A program made the translations under genes and the position numbers. The notes below the pieces were generated by a model. It saw only the letters and a program-made list of their open reading frames with translations. It was not told where the DNA came from and made no database searches. Of a stretch of DNA of 64,000 bases, positions 33,809 to 43,858 are shown piece after piece. The stretch's first letter is position 1. Each line of letters starts with the position of its first letter. Source of the DNA: JAAELZ01 sp047639475 (lineage in GTDB: Bacteria > Pseudomonadota > Gammaproteobacteria > Arenicellales > Poriferihabitantaceae); NCBI GenBank assembly GCA_047639475.1, contig JBLIOD010000003.1:1-64000 (forward strand). The letters run 5' to 3'.

Positions 33809-34018
33809 AAAAGAAGCGGGTTTAACTGGTTTCAGCCTGACAGGGCAATTATAATCATGTCGATCAACAGTGAAGTAAATTCACTGCGAGGTGAAGTTTG
33901 GCTCCCTCTGCTTGGTGTTTTATTAAGCAGCTAAATAGTTAGTATGGGGGTTAATGCGGTTTCGCAAAAATATAATTTAATTGGGCATGAGCCCGGGCAA
34001 TAAGATAATTTTCAAAAG

Positions 34019-34375
34019 ATGTTAGCGAATTACTTACCTATTCTAATTTTTATCGGCGTTGGCATATTTGTCGGCGTTGCCGCGATAGCAGCGGGCCTGC
34101 TGTTATCTCCTAACCGCCCCGATGACCAGAAGTTATCCCCTTACGAGTGCGGTTTTGAAGCCTTTGAAGATGCGCGTAGTAAATTTGACGTACGTTTTTA
34201 CTTGGTCGCCATCTTATTCATTATTTTCGATTTAGAAATCGCTTTCTTGTTTCCATGGGCAGTGGTGATGGAAGAAGTGGGCATATTTGGCTTTTGGGCA
34301 ATGACCGTGTTTTTGGTTATTCTCATTATCGGCTTTATTTACGAGTGGAAAAATGGCGCCCTTGAGTGGGACTAA
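34019..34375 (+). CDS. nuoA: NADH-quinone oxidoreductase subunit A
   Basis: This 118-residue membrane subunit of complex I has three helices and the conserved loop YECGFEAFEDARSKFDVRFY (about 42-61), which lies near the quinone site. It is the first gene of a complete nuoA-N operon. The operon here is preceded by a 210-base gap, not by tpiA-secG. Confidence 0.95.
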   Translation: MLANYLPILIFIGVGIFVGVAAIAAGLLLSPNRPDDQKLSPYECGFEAFEDARSKFDVRFYLVAILFIIFDLEIAFLFPWAVVMEEVGIFGFWAMTVFLVILIIGFIYEWKNGALEWD

Positions 34376-34414
34376 CGCCAATTACATATACTCAGTCAGC
34401 AGAGACATTAAACA

Positions 34415-34897
34415 ATGGCACTTGAAGGGCAATTAAGCGAAGGTTTCGCGACCGCCAAATTAGACGACCTAATCAATTGGGCGCGTACAGGCTCAATGTG
34501 GCCAATGACTTTTGGTTTGGCTTGCTGCGCAGTAGAAATGATGCAAGCCGGTGCAGCGCGTTACGATCTCGACCGTTTTGGTATGCTGTTTCGCCCCAGT
34601 CCGCGTCAATCTGATGTCATGATTATCGCAGGTACATTGACCAACAAGATGGCGCCTGCCCTACGCAAGGTGTATGACCAGATGGCTGAGCCACGTTGGG
34701 TTATATCAATGGGTTCGTGCGCCAATGGCGGCGGCTATTATCACTATTCTTATGCCGTGGTGCGCGGTTGTGACGCGATCGTGCCAGTAGATATTTATGT
34801 GCCGGGCTGCCCACCTACGGCGGAAGCTCTTATATATGGGGTGTTACAGTTGCAAGCGAAAATCAAACGCACCAATACCATTGCGCGCACTGCCTAA
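34415..34897 (+). CDS. nuoB: NADH-quinone oxidoreductase subunit B
   Basis: The 160-residue peripheral subunit carries the terminal 4Fe-4S cluster N2. Its ligands are in GLACCAVEMM (adjacent Cys pair, about 35-36), SMGSCANGGG and VPGCPPTAEAL. It passes electrons to quinone next to NuoD. It starts 39 bases after nuoA. Confidence 0.96.
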   Translation: MALEGQLSEGFATAKLDDLINWARTGSMWPMTFGLACCAVEMMQAGAARYDLDRFGMLFRPSPRQSDVMIIAGTLTNKMAPALRKVYDQMAEPRWVISMGSCANGGGYYHYSYAVVRGCDAIVPVDIYVPGCPPTAEALIYGVLQLQAKIKRTNTIARTA

Positions 34898-34928
34898 GTG
34901 ATCAGATTGATAGCAAGAAATTATTAAC

Positions 34929-35543
34929 ATGGTTACTTTAAAACAATTAGAGAAACACATTAAGAAGTGCCTTGGCGCTGTTCTTGATCCACCCATTGGT
35001 AAAGGGGCGCTGACTTTTACCCATGCCTTTGGTGAATTGACGATAGAAGTGCCGGTGGAGCAAATTAAAGCGGTATGTCAGGCATTGCGTGATGACGAGC
35101 AATGTCAATTTACGCAATTAATAGATTTGTGCGGCGTGGACTATAGTGAGATCGATCAGTTCAGCGTTGATAAGTGGGAGCAACCTCGATTTGGTGTGGT
35201 TTACCATTTAATGTCCATGGAGTTTAATATCCGTCTGCGCGTGAAGACGTATTTGGACGGCGAGCCGCCGATACTTGACTCGGTAATAGATGTTTGGCCT
35301 GCAGCAAACTGGTTTGAACGAGAAGCATTTGATTTATTCGGTGTCGTCTTTAGAGATCACCCAGATTTACGTCGCTTGTTAACCGACTACGGTTTTATTG
35401 GTCATCCATTTCGGAAAGATTTTCCTTTGGAAGGCCATGTTGAAATGCGCTATGACGAAGAGAAAGGCCGAGTTATTTATCAGCCAGTTACCATTGAACC
35501 ACGTACCTTGGTGCCGCGCTCAGCGGGCACTGACAAGGTTTAA
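34929..35543 (+). CDS. nuoC: NADH-quinone oxidoreductase subunit C
   Basis: This 204-residue 30-kDa-type subunit has the signature WFEREAFDLFGVVFRDHPDL (about 128-147) followed by LRRLLTDYGF and HPFRKDFPLEG. It is a separate gene here; in enterobacteria and Pseudomonas nuoC is fused to nuoD. It belongs to the peripheral connecting module of complex I. Confidence 0.96.
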   Translation: MVTLKQLEKHIKKCLGAVLDPPIGKGALTFTHAFGELTIEVPVEQIKAVCQALRDDEQCQFTQLIDLCGVDYSEIDQFSVDKWEQPRFGVVYHLMSMEFNIRLRVKTYLDGEPPILDSVIDVWPAANWFEREAFDLFGVVFRDHPDLRRLLTDYGFIGHPFRKDFPLEGHVEMRYDEEKGRVIYQPVTIEPRTLVPRSAGTDKV

Positions 35544-35567
35544 CGCAGCACAACAAATTCCATAAAC

Positions 35568-36821
35568 ATGGCAGAAATACGTAACTACACCATGAACTTC
35601 GGTCCGCAGCATCCTGCGGCGCACGGCGTATTGCGCGTGGTGTTGGAGATGGATGGAGAGGTGATTGAACGGGCTGATACACATATCGGCCTACTGCATC
35701 GCGGGACTGAAAAATTAGCGGAAAATAAGCCATATAACCAGAGCATTGGTTATATGGACAGACTCGATTACGTCTCCATGATGTGCAATGAGCATGCCTA
35801 TGTGATGACGATCGAAAAACTGTATGGCGTTACACCGCCTATCAGAGCGCAGTACATACGCGTGATGTTCGACGAAATCACCCGAATTTTGAACCACTTG
35901 ATGTGGTTAGGCGCACATGCATTAGACGTCGGTGCGATGAGCATGTTCTTGTATTGCTTCCGCGAGCGTGAAGACTTGATGGACGCCTATGAAGCCGTTA
36001 GTGGCGCGCGTATGCACGCAACTTACTATCGCCCCGGTGGCGTGTATCGTGATTTGCCTGAAGAGATGCCCCGTTATGACGTGAACAAGCGTTTTGACGA
36101 GAAGAAAACCAAAGAACGAAATGCAGATCGCGATGGCAGCTTGCTAGATTTCTTGCAAGCTTTTACCGAACGCTTTCCGGGTTACGTTGACGAATATGAA
36201 ACCCTGCTGTCGGATAACCGTATATGGAAACAACGGACCGTTGACATAGGCATTGTGACGCCCGAGCGCGCTATTGCTCTAGGCTTTACGGGCCCGATGT
36301 TACGCGGCTCTGGAATAGAATGGGATTTGCGTCGCAAACAGCCTTACGAAGTGTACGAAAAGCTAGATTTCTCGATCCCAATTGGCACCAATGGCGATTG
36401 CTATGATCGCTACTTGATTCGCGTTGAAGAGATGCGCCAATCAAATAAGATCATTCAGCAGTGCATCGAATGGCTAAGGAAAAACCTGGGCGACGTAATG
36501 GCGCACGACGTTAAGCTAGCGCCGCCAGCGCGCGGCGATGTGAAAGGCGATATGGAATCGTTGATTCACCATTTCAAATTATTTACCGAAGGCTATGTAT
36601 TGCCGAAGGGCGAAGCGTATTGCGCTATCGAGCATCCGAAGGGTGAGTTTGGTACCTATATCATTTCCGACGGCAGTAATAAGCCCTACCGTTTAAAAAT
36701 TCGCGCGCCGGGTTATGTACATATTGCAGCGCTTGATGAAATGTCTCAAGGCCACATGTTGTCAGATTTGGTGGCCGTAATCGGCACCCAAGATATCGTG
36801 TTTGGTGAGGTAGATCGCTGA
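35568..36821 (+). CDS. nuoD: NADH-quinone oxidoreductase subunit D
   Basis: The 417-residue 49-kDa-type subunit forms the quinone-binding pocket with NuoB. It shows NFGPQHPAAHGVLRVVLEMD (about 11-30), HIGLLHRGTEKLAE and a full-length C-terminus ending DIVFGEVDR, as expected for the family. It overlaps nuoE by one base at the stop, TGATG style. Confidence 0.96.
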   Translation: MAEIRNYTMNFGPQHPAAHGVLRVVLEMDGEVIERADTHIGLLHRGTEKLAENKPYNQSIGYMDRLDYVSMMCNEHAYVMTIEKLYGVTPPIRAQYIRVMFDEITRILNHLMWLGAHALDVGAMSMFLYCFREREDLMDAYEAVSGARMHATYYRPGGVYRDLPEEMPRYDVNKRFDEKKTKERNADRDGSLLDFLQAFTERFPGYVDEYETLLSDNRIWKQRTVDIGIVTPERAIALGFTGPMLRGSGIEWDLRRKQPYEVYEKLDFSIPIGTNGDCYDRYLIRVEEMRQSNKIIQQCIEWLRKNLGDVMAHDVKLAPPARGDVKGDMESLIHHFKLFTEGYVLPKGEAYCAIEHPKGEFGTYIISDGSNKPYRLKIRAPGYVHIAALDEMSQGHMLSDLVAVIGTQDIVFGEVDR

Positions 36822-37306
36822 TGTTAAATCAGACTGGGCTAAGTCAAGCATCATTAGACCAAATTGAAATGGAAGCGGCGAAGTATCCGGCGGAAAGACG
36901 CAGCTCCGCCATTATGGCAGCTCTAACTATCGCGCAAGATGAGCACCAGTTTCTCAGCAAAGAGTTGATCGAACATGTCGCAAGCATCATCGGCATACCG
37001 CCAGTGCGCGCGTACGAAGTGGCGACGTTCTACTCTATGTATCAGCATAAGCCTTGCGGCGAGAATGTCATTAAGGTGTGCACCAATATATCGTGCATGT
37101 TGCGTGGATCAGGTGAGGTGGTATCTCATCTAGAGAGCCGCTTAGGTATCAAATTAGGTGAAGTTACCGCCGATGGAAAAATTGGCCTACAAGAAGTTGA
37201 GTGTTTGGCCGCTTGCGCAGGGGCACCGATGTTGCAATTAAATAAGCAGTACGTTGAGAACCTGACACCAGAAAGTATTGACGAAATGCTGGAGAGTTTG
37301 TCATGA
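36821..37306 (+). CDS. nuoE: NADH-quinone oxidoreductase subunit E
   Basis: This 161-residue subunit of the NADH dehydrogenase module is a thioredoxin-fold 2Fe-2S protein. Ligands lie in VCTNISCMLRG (two Cys, about 86-91) and VECLAACAGAPM (two Cys, about 127-131). It overlaps nuoD by one base and nuoF by 4 bases, indicating translational coupling. Confidence 0.95.
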   Translation: MLNQTGLSQASLDQIEMEAAKYPAERRSSAIMAALTIAQDEHQFLSKELIEHVASIIGIPPVRAYEVATFYSMYQHKPCGENVIKVCTNISCMLRGSGEVVSHLESRLGIKLGEVTADGKIGLQEVECLAACAGAPMLQLNKQYVENLTPESIDEMLESLS

Positions 37307-38613
37307 GACAATTAACCGCGATAGAAAAGAAGCAAGTTTTTGTATGTTTACCCGATCCACGCGTCGAAGAGCCGTGGACAATCGCCGCTTATAAAAAAGC
37401 CGACGGGTATAAAGCGCTTGAAAACGTACTAAAGAAAAAAGTCGATCAGGTCGAGATTCAAGAAACACTTAAAACCGGTAATTTACGTGGCCGCGGCGGC
37501 GCGGGCTTTCCAGCAGGTGTTAAATGGAGTTTCATGCCTCGTCAAATCGAAGGCCCAAGCTATATCGTTTGTAATTCAGATGAAGGCGAGCCAGGTACTT
37601 GTAAAGACCGCGATATTCTACGTTTTAACCCCCATTCTTTAGTTGAAGGGATGATCATAGCGGGTTATTCGATGGGTTGTTCTGCCGGCTATAACTATAT
37701 TCGGGGTGAGTTTAATGAGCCCATTGATCGTTTTAACCAAGCCATCGAAGAAGCGCGTGCGGCGGGCTATCTAGGTAAAAATATTTTGGGCACCGGTTTT
37801 GATTTTGAGTTGTATTCGCACAGCGGTGCGGGCGCTTATATCTGCGGCGAAGAAACCGCCTTACTAGAGTCACTAGAAGGTAAAAAAGGTCAGCCACGTT
37901 TTAAGCCCCCTTTTCCAGCGCAGTACGGTTTATTTGGTCGACCTACCACTATTAATAACACCGAGACGTTGGCCTCAGTGCCCACCATTTTGCGCAAAGG
38001 CGGAGATTGGTTTAAAGGCTTGGGCGTTGAAAACTCAGGCGGCAGCAAACTATTCTCAGTAACAGGTCACGTTGAAAGCCCGGGCAACTTTGAAGTGCCA
38101 ATGGGAATGCCGTTTAGTGAGCTACTAGAGATGGCGGGCGGCGTGTGGAAAGGCCGTAAGCTTAAAGCCGTTATTCCCGGTGGATCATCAGTGCCGGTTG
38201 TGCCTGCTGAAACCATTATGAAAGCCAATATGGATTATGATTCTCTGACTGCAGCAGGCTCTTCTGTCGGCGCAGGGTCGGTGATCGTAATGGACGAAAC
38301 CACTTGCATGGTATCGGTCTTAGAGCGCTTGTCTTATTTCTATCACGAAGAGTCTTGCGGCCAATGTACGCCTTGCCGTGAAGGCACGGGTTGGTTGTAC
38401 CGCATTATCAAGCGTATTAATAAAGGCGAAGGCTCAATGAAAGATTTGGACACCTTATTAGATGTCGCTAATCGCATTGAAGGGCGTACTATTTGCGCAT
38501 TAGGTGATGCAGCCGCTTGGCCGGTGCAAAGCTTCTTGAAACATTATAGGCATGAATTTGAAGCAAAAATTCACCCGTCTAAAACGAAAGTGGCAAATGC
38601 GCATGCTGCGTAA
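37303..38613 (+). CDS. nuoF: NADH-quinone oxidoreductase subunit F
   Basis: The 436-residue subunit binds NADH, FMN and one 4Fe-4S cluster. GRGGAGFPAGVKW (about 63-75) and CNSDEGEPGTCKD (about 91-103) form the FMN/NADH site. ESCGQCTPCREGT (about 352-364) with a later Cys in TICALGDAAAWP ligate cluster N3. It overlaps nuoE by 4 bases. Confidence 0.96.
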   Translation: MRQLTAIEKKQVFVCLPDPRVEEPWTIAAYKKADGYKALENVLKKKVDQVEIQETLKTGNLRGRGGAGFPAGVKWSFMPRQIEGPSYIVCNSDEGEPGTCKDRDILRFNPHSLVEGMIIAGYSMGCSAGYNYIRGEFNEPIDRFNQAIEEARAAGYLGKNILGTGFDFELYSHSGAGAYICGEETALLESLEGKKGQPRFKPPFPAQYGLFGRPTTINNTETLASVPTILRKGGDWFKGLGVENSGGSKLFSVTGHVESPGNFEVPMGMPFSELLEMAGGVWKGRKLKAVIPGGSSVPVVPAETIMKANMDYDSLTAAGSSVGAGSVIVMDETTCMVSVLERLSYFYHEESCGQCTPCREGTGWLYRIIKRINKGEGSMKDLDTLLDVANRIEGRTICALGDAAAWPVQSFLKHYRHEFEAKIHPSKTKVANAHAA

Positions 38614-38636
38614 TCGATAGAGACACACATTAAAGT

Positions 38637-41123
38637 ATGGCAACTGTAAATATAACGGTCGACGGTAAAGAGCTCGAAGCGCAAGCAGGGCAAATGCTGA
38701 TTGAAGTAACCGACCAAGCCGGTATTCATATTCCGCGCTTTTGTTATCACCCCAAGTTATCCATCGCGGCCAATTGTCGTATGTGCCTTGTTGAAGTAGA
38801 GCGAGCGCCTAAACCATTACCAGCGTGTGCAACGCCTGTTATGGACGGCATGATTGTACAAACTCAGTCTGAGCTTGCGCAAACTGCGCAAGAAGGCACC
38901 ATGGAGTTCTTACTGATCAATCACCCATTAGATTGCCCGATTTGTGACCAGGGCGGTGAATGCCCCTTGCAAGATCAATCTGTGGGTTATGGTAAAAATG
39001 ATTCGCGTTACGAAGAACCGAAAAGACAGGTTAGTAGCGAAGATATTGGTCCGCTAATCGCCACGTGGATGACGCGTTGTATTCATTGCACGCGCTGTGT
39101 TCGCTTTGGTGAAGAAATCGGCGGCGTGATGGAGCTGGGTATGATTGGGCGCGGTGAGCATTCAGAAATCGCCACATTTCCTGATGCCAACGAAGCTGGC
39201 GAAGTACATAACCCGGTCAATGGTGCGCTATCGCAGAACCAACCAAATCGTTTTGTCGAAAGCGGTGAGCATAATGCAGTTGATGCCTATTTGAGCAGCT
39301 CAGTTAATTCTGAATTATCAGGCAACGTAATAGAGCTTTGCCCTGTCGGTGCCTTAACCGCCAAGCCATCAAAGTACGCAGGGCGATCATGGGAATTAGA
39401 AAACCATGCATCGATCAGCCCACACGACTGTGTTGGCTCCAATATTAATATTCAAACGCTACGCGGCGAAATTAAGCGTAGCCTTGTGCGTGAGAACGAC
39501 AGCGTGAACACCTGCTGGTTGTCTGACCGTGACCGTTACAGTTATGAGTCGGCTTTATCTGATAATCGCTTGCAACAGCCCATGATTAAAGATCAACATG
39601 GCTGGCGTGAAGTAGATTGGGATACCGCATTAAAGCATGCAGCTGCAGGCCTAAAAACAGTGATTAATCGATCGGGCGAAGAATCTATCGGTGCCTTGGC
39701 AAGCCCTACGGCAACGGTAGAAGAGTTGTTCTTGGTGCAAAAACTAATGCGCGGCCTAGGTTCAAGTAATGTTGACCATCGTCTGCATCAGCAAGATTTC
39801 AGAGGTGACTCTCAAGCGCCCGCTTACCCCGGCTCAGAGTTAGCGATTAACGAATTTGTTAATCTCGACTCGGTGTTATTAGTGGGTTCAAATATACGTA
39901 AAGAGCAACCCATCTTAGGTTTGTTCTTACGTCAAGCGGTGGTGAAGAACAGTGCAAAAGTCTGCGCGATTAACAGCGTGGATTATGATTTTCACTTTGA
40001 CGTTGAAGCAAAATCAACCGTCGCGCCAAACAAAATGGTTGGGTGTTTGGCTGCCGTAGCGAGTGAAATTGCCAAGATCAAAGGTGTTGATCTGGCTGCA
40101 AACATAGCAAGTCGAGTCGAGGAAAACACCGAGGCCAAAGCGATCGCTGAGTCATTACTGAATGATTCGGCAGAAAGTAAAGCCATCATATATGGCTCAA
40201 GTGCCTTAGCGCATAGCGAAATGTGCACTTTATTGGCCATTGGTGATTGGTTGGCGGATGCCACCGGCGCGAAAATTGTGCGCTTACCGCAGGCGAATGC
40301 GGCAGGTGCTTGGCTGGCTGGTTGTGTGCCACATCGTGGACCACATGGTGAACATGTAGCTCGCACAGGTTTAAACGCTAAACGAATGGTGAGCGAGAAC
40401 GAAGCGCTTAGAGCATACGTTTTATATGGTGTTGAACCGGGTTTAGATATGCACCGCAGCGGTATGGCCATGACGGCGATGGAGCAAGCTGATTTTGTGA
40501 TTCAGTGTACGCCTTATGTTAGCGATGAAGCATTAACTTACGCAGATGTCTTATTACCGATCGCCAATTATGCGGAGCAATCAGGCACTTACATTAATTG
40601 CCAAGGCACTGCTCAAGGCAGTCGTGCAGCGACCAAGCCACTAGGCGAAGCACGGCCCGGCTGGAAAGTCTTACGTGTGATGGGTAACTATTTCGACGTG
40701 GCTGGTTTCGACCATGTCACCATTGAAGATGTACAAGACGAATACGTTCTGGGTTTTGAAGGCATCATTCCGCAACGTGGCATGGGCTTTAAAGAGATTC
40801 CCGAGAGCCTTGAAGAAGGCAAAGTAAACCGAATTTGCGAAACGCCGATGTACCGGATTGACCAATCATTGCGTCACGCAGCCGCTTTGCAAACCACAGC
40901 TGACAATCCGGCGCCGGCGCTAGGTTTAAATAAAGCCATGATTGAGAAATTGGGTTTAAGTGGAGCCGCGAGAGCACGGGTGAGTCAAGGAGGAGTTTCA
41001 GTTGAGCTCGCTGTGAAACTAGATGCAAGGCTGCCTGATGACTGCGCATTTGTCCCAGCAGGCCATTTGGATACTGCTGCTTTAGCCGGTGTGGGTCAGC
41101 TAGATATTGAGGCCTGCGCATGA
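38637..41123 (+). CDS. nuoG: NADH-quinone oxidoreductase subunit G
   Basis: The 828-residue subunit has an N-terminal ferredoxin domain (CRMCLVEVERAPKPLPACAT), the HxxxCxxC-type site HPLDCPICDQGGECPLQD (about 99-116), and CIHCTRCVRFGEE (about 151-163). A molybdopterin-oxidoreductase-like domain to the C-terminus has lost its cofactor role. It transfers electrons through N1b, N4 and N5. It overlaps nuoH by 4 bases. Confidence 0.95.
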   Translation: MATVNITVDGKELEAQAGQMLIEVTDQAGIHIPRFCYHPKLSIAANCRMCLVEVERAPKPLPACATPVMDGMIVQTQSELAQTAQEGTMEFLLINHPLDCPICDQGGECPLQDQSVGYGKNDSRYEEPKRQVSSEDIGPLIATWMTRCIHCTRCVRFGEEIGGVMELGMIGRGEHSEIATFPDANEAGEVHNPVNGALSQNQPNRFVESGEHNAVDAYLSSSVNSELSGNVIELCPVGALTAKPSKYAGRSWELENHASISPHDCVGSNINIQTLRGEIKRSLVRENDSVNTCWLSDRDRYSYESALSDNRLQQPMIKDQHGWREVDWDTALKHAAAGLKTVINRSGEESIGALASPTATVEELFLVQKLMRGLGSSNVDHRLHQQDFRGDSQAPAYPGSELAINEFVNLDSVLLVGSNIRKEQPILGLFLRQAVVKNSAKVCAINSVDYDFHFDVEAKSTVAPNKMVGCLAAVASEIAKIKGVDLAANIASRVEENTEAKAIAESLLNDSAESKAIIYGSSALAHSEMCTLLAIGDWLADATGAKIVRLPQANAAGAWLAGCVPHRGPHGEHVARTGLNAKRMVSENEALRAYVLYGVEPGLDMHRSGMAMTAMEQADFVIQCTPYVSDEALTYADVLLPIANYAEQSGTYINCQGTAQGSRAATKPLGEARPGWKVLRVMGNYFDVAGFDHVTIEDVQDEYVLGFEGIIPQRGMGFKEIPESLEEGKVNRICETPMYRIDQSLRHAAALQTTADNPAPALGLNKAMIEKLGLSGAARARVSQGGVSVELAVKLDARLPDDCAFVPAGHLDTAALAGVGQLDIEACA

Positions 41124-42175
41124 GTGACTGGCTGTATAACCTGATCATGTCATGGACATTTTTTCCTGAGTGGATGCTGATATTTGGTTGGAATCTTCTA
41201 AAAATTGTCGCGATTATTGGACCTTTAATGGTTTGCGTTGCGTACTTCACGTTCGCCGAGCGCAAATTGATTGGCTATATGCAAGACCGCATTGGCCCGA
41301 ATCGAGTCGGGCCGAGGGGTTGGCTGCAGCCTGTCGCTGATGCGGTGAAGTTGATGTTCAAAGAGATCATCATTCCGAGCAAATCGAATAAATACTTGTT
41401 CCTAGGTGCGCCTTTGTTATCCATTGGCCCAGCGTTAGCCGCATGGGCAGTGATACCATTTACTGGCGACTTGGTGTTGGCGGATATAGATGCGAGTTTA
41501 TTGTTCGTTTTGGCGCTAACCTCGATGGGGGTTTACGGCATCATCATTGCGGGTTGGGCATCAAACTCAAAATATGCCTTCTTGGGCGCCATGCGATCGG
41601 CAGCCCAAATTGTTTCTTACGAAATTGCCATGGGCTTTGCGCTGGTCGGCGTGCTGATGTGCGCAGGTTCGTTAAATCTGGGTGATATTGTGAATGCCCA
41701 AGCAGGCGGCATTCATCAATGGTATTTCTTGCCCTTATTCCCTTTATTTATCGTCTATTTTATCTCTGGTGTTGCAGAAACCAACCGCGCCCCATTTGAC
41801 GTGGCAGAAGGTGAATCCGAAATCGTTGCAGGCTTTCATGTCGAATATTCAGGCATGACTTTCGCGGTGTTCTTTTTAGCGGAATACGCCAACATGATCT
41901 TGATCTCGGCACTAACGGTGCTGCTGTTTTTAGGTGGCTGGCAACCGATCGCCGATGTTGCCCCTTTCACGTGGATACCGGCATTTTTCTGGTTTTTCGG
42001 TAAAACCGCCTTTGTGGCGTTCTTCTTTTTATGGCTGCGTGCAACTTTTCCGCGCTATCGCTATGATCAAATCATGCGTTTAGGGTGGAAAGTATTAATA
42101 CCCGTTACCTTGGTTTGGATCGCCGTGATAGCCGTCGCGCGTTTCTTTACGCCTTTTGGCTTCATCTTTCAGTAG
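41120..42175 (+). CDS. nuoH: NADH-quinone oxidoreductase subunit H
   Basis: This 351-residue membrane subunit links the quinone pocket to the proton-pumping arm. AERKLIGYMQDRIGPNRVGP (about 48-67) and NRAPFDVAEGESEIVAGFHV (about 220-239, the charged loop at the quinone entrance) are diagnostic. It overlaps nuoG and precedes nuoI by 8 bases. Confidence 0.96.
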   Translation: MSDWLYNLIMSWTFFPEWMLIFGWNLLKIVAIIGPLMVCVAYFTFAERKLIGYMQDRIGPNRVGPRGWLQPVADAVKLMFKEIIIPSKSNKYLFLGAPLLSIGPALAAWAVIPFTGDLVLADIDASLLFVLALTSMGVYGIIIAGWASNSKYAFLGAMRSAAQIVSYEIAMGFALVGVLMCAGSLNLGDIVNAQAGGIHQWYFLPLFPLFIVYFISGVAETNRAPFDVAEGESEIVAGFHVEYSGMTFAVFFLAEYANMILISALTVLLFLGGWQPIADVAPFTWIPAFFWFFGKTAFVAFFFLWLRATFPRYRYDQIMRLGWKVLIPVTLVWIAVIAVARFFTPFGFIFQ

Positions 42176-42183
42176 GATACAAA

Positions 42184-42681
42184 ATGGCTAATCGACTAAA
42201 AAACTTCATCAAGACCTTTGGCTTAATAGAGTTACTAAAGGGTATGAAAGTAACGGGCAAGCACTTAGTGGGGCCGAAGGCGACCATTATGTATCCCGAG
42301 GAAAAGACACCTAAATCAGTTCGTTTCCGCGGTATGCATGCACAGCGCCGTTATGAAGATGGCTCTGAGCGTTGCATTGCTTGCAAGCTTTGCGAGGCGG
42401 TATGTCCGGCGCTTGCCATTACGATTGAGTCGCATGAGCTGCCAACCGGTGAACGCAGAACCAAGCGTTATGACATCGATATGTTCAAATGCATTTACTG
42501 CGGCTTTTGTGAAGAGGCCTGTCCGGTAGATGCCATTGTAATGACCGACATCCACGAGTTCCACATGGAAGACGGCGCAGCAGAAAGAGTTTTCGATAAG
42601 CAAAAGCTACTTGAGATCGGCGACAAGTATGAAAAATCCATTGCGGCCAACCGTGCGCAAGATGCTCGGTATCACACATAA
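42184..42681 (+). CDS. nuoI: NADH-quinone oxidoreductase subunit I
   Basis: The 165-residue ferredoxin-like subunit has two 4Fe-4S motifs: CIACKLCEAVCPALAI (about 62-77) and CIYCGFCEEACPVDAI (about 101-116). These are clusters N6a and N6b. The ATG at 42184 is chosen because the longer frame from 42085 overlaps nuoH by 91 bases and adds no family sequence. Confidence 0.95.
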   Translation: MANRLKNFIKTFGLIELLKGMKVTGKHLVGPKATIMYPEEKTPKSVRFRGMHAQRRYEDGSERCIACKLCEAVCPALAITIESHELPTGERRTKRYDIDMFKCIYCGFCEEACPVDAIVMTDIHEFHMEDGAAERVFDKQKLLEIGDKYEKSIAANRAQDARYHT

Positions 42682-42689
42682 ACAGTGAC

Positions 42690-43319
42690 ATGACATTTTT
42701 TCAGCTCACATTCTATTTCTTCGCCTCCGTTTCAGTGCTGGGTGCTTTGGCAGTGGTTACTGTCAAAAACCCTGTTAAAGCGGCATTGTTTCTGGTGTTG
42801 TCGTTTGTCGGCGCTTCAGGCGTTTGGCTTACCTTGCAGGCAGAGTTTCTAGCCATAGTATTGATACTGGTTTATGTCGGTGCGGTGATGGTGCTATTTC
42901 TCTTCGTGGTAATGATGTTAGACGTTGATCTGGCAGCTATGCGAGCTGGCTTTACACGTTATTTGCCCTATGGCTTGCTTATCGCAGCTATCTTGGTCGC
43001 TCAGCTGGTGTTTGTATTCAATGGCAGTTTTAGCGCGGTTGATTTTGCTGCTCCTGCGCTTGATTTACCCGCCGACTATTCAAATACCAAGGCGCTTGGT
43101 CGAATTATTTATACCGATTACGTGCTGGCCTTCGAAGCTGCAGCGCTAATATTACTGGTAGCGATGCTGGCAGCAATTGCGTTGACGCACCGCAAGCGCT
43201 CAACACCTAATAAATCCGTTAATCCAGCGCAACAAGTGGTGGTCACCAAGGAAGACCGGTTGCGTATTGTTGATATGGCATCTGAAAAGAGGCGTCCGGT
43301 TAAGAGGTCAAAGACATGA
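42690..43319 (+). CDS. nuoJ: NADH-quinone oxidoreductase subunit J
   Basis: This 209-residue membrane subunit has five helices and the conserved VGAVMVLFLFVVMMLDVDLA segment (about 58-77). A hydrophilic C-terminal tail of about 40 residues, rich in Lys and Arg, is typical of proteobacterial NuoJ. It overlaps nuoK by 4 bases. Confidence 0.94.
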   Translation: MTFFQLTFYFFASVSVLGALAVVTVKNPVKAALFLVLSFVGASGVWLTLQAEFLAIVLILVYVGAVMVLFLFVVMMLDVDLAAMRAGFTRYLPYGLLIAAILVAQLVFVFNGSFSAVDFAAPALDLPADYSNTKALGRIIYTDYVLAFEAAALILLVAMLAAIALTHRKRSTPNKSVNPAQQVVVTKEDRLRIVDMASEKRRPVKRSKT

Positions 43320-43621
43320 TTCCATTAACGCACTATCTAACGCTTAGCGCGATCTTATTTGCACTGAGTATTATCGGTATCTTTTTAAACCGTAAAAACC
43401 TGTTGATCATTTTGATGTCGATTGAATTACTGTTATTGGCAGTGAATATCAATTTCGTTGCGTTTTCGCATTTCTTGGGTGATTTACACGGACAAGTATT
43501 TGTCTTCTTTATTTTGACCGTTGCCGCTGCTGAAGCCGCGATTGGTTTAGCGATATTAATTGTACTTTTTAGAAACCGTCAGACGATTAACGTCACTGAC
43601 CTTGATTCATTGAAAGGATAG
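43316..43621 (+). CDS. nuoK: NADH-quinone oxidoreductase subunit K
   Basis: The 101-residue three-helix antiporter-like subunit shows the Glu-bearing helix ILMSIELLLLAVNINFVAF (about 32-50) and the second Glu in TVAAAEAAIGLAILIVLFRN (about 65-84). Both are used in proton coupling. In most genomes nuoL follows within a few bases; here 270 bases with a palindromic element intervene. Confidence 0.95.
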   Translation: MIPLTHYLTLSAILFALSIIGIFLNRKNLLIILMSIELLLLAVNINFVAFSHFLGDLHGQVFVFFILTVAAAEAAIGLAILIVLFRNRQTINVTDLDSLKG

Positions 43622-43656
43622 CTCAGTGGTTCTTCAATCTAATCATTACGGATTCA

Positions 43657-43858
43657 GCGCGATTGTCTGCTCTCGCAGCAAGGCGTTGATTCGCAGACAT
43701 AGTCACTCTATGTCAAGAACCAGCAACGCTGTTGAGGGAGCAGACAATCGCGCCCGAAGGGAGCTCAAGAGTCGCTGCATTGCGGTGTTGCAGCTCTTGC
43801 CAATGGGATCAATCATTGCCTACGAGCTGCGCCTTACACTGCAACGACTCTTGAGCTC
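43657..43858. repeat. Composite palindromic repeat element between nuoK and nuoL
   Basis: Two large inverted repeats lie side by side. The first has a perfect 16-bp stem (43657-43672 with 43738-43753). It encloses an inner perfect 7-bp hairpin (GACATAG-TCACT-CTATGTC) and an imperfect middle stem. The second has a 19-bp stem with one mismatch (43761-43779 with 43840-43858) and inner GAGCTGC/CAATG pairings. An 88-codon open frame spans it but resembles no family, and the frame is forced by the repeats. It looks like a REP/MITE-like interspersed palindromic element inserted in the nuo operon. No second copy is in the window. Confidence 0.75.

Noticed and set aside
42085..42183. Longer nuoI start at 42085
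   Set aside because: It overlaps nuoH by 91 bases, and NuoI proteins start near the ANRLKNF segment at 42184.
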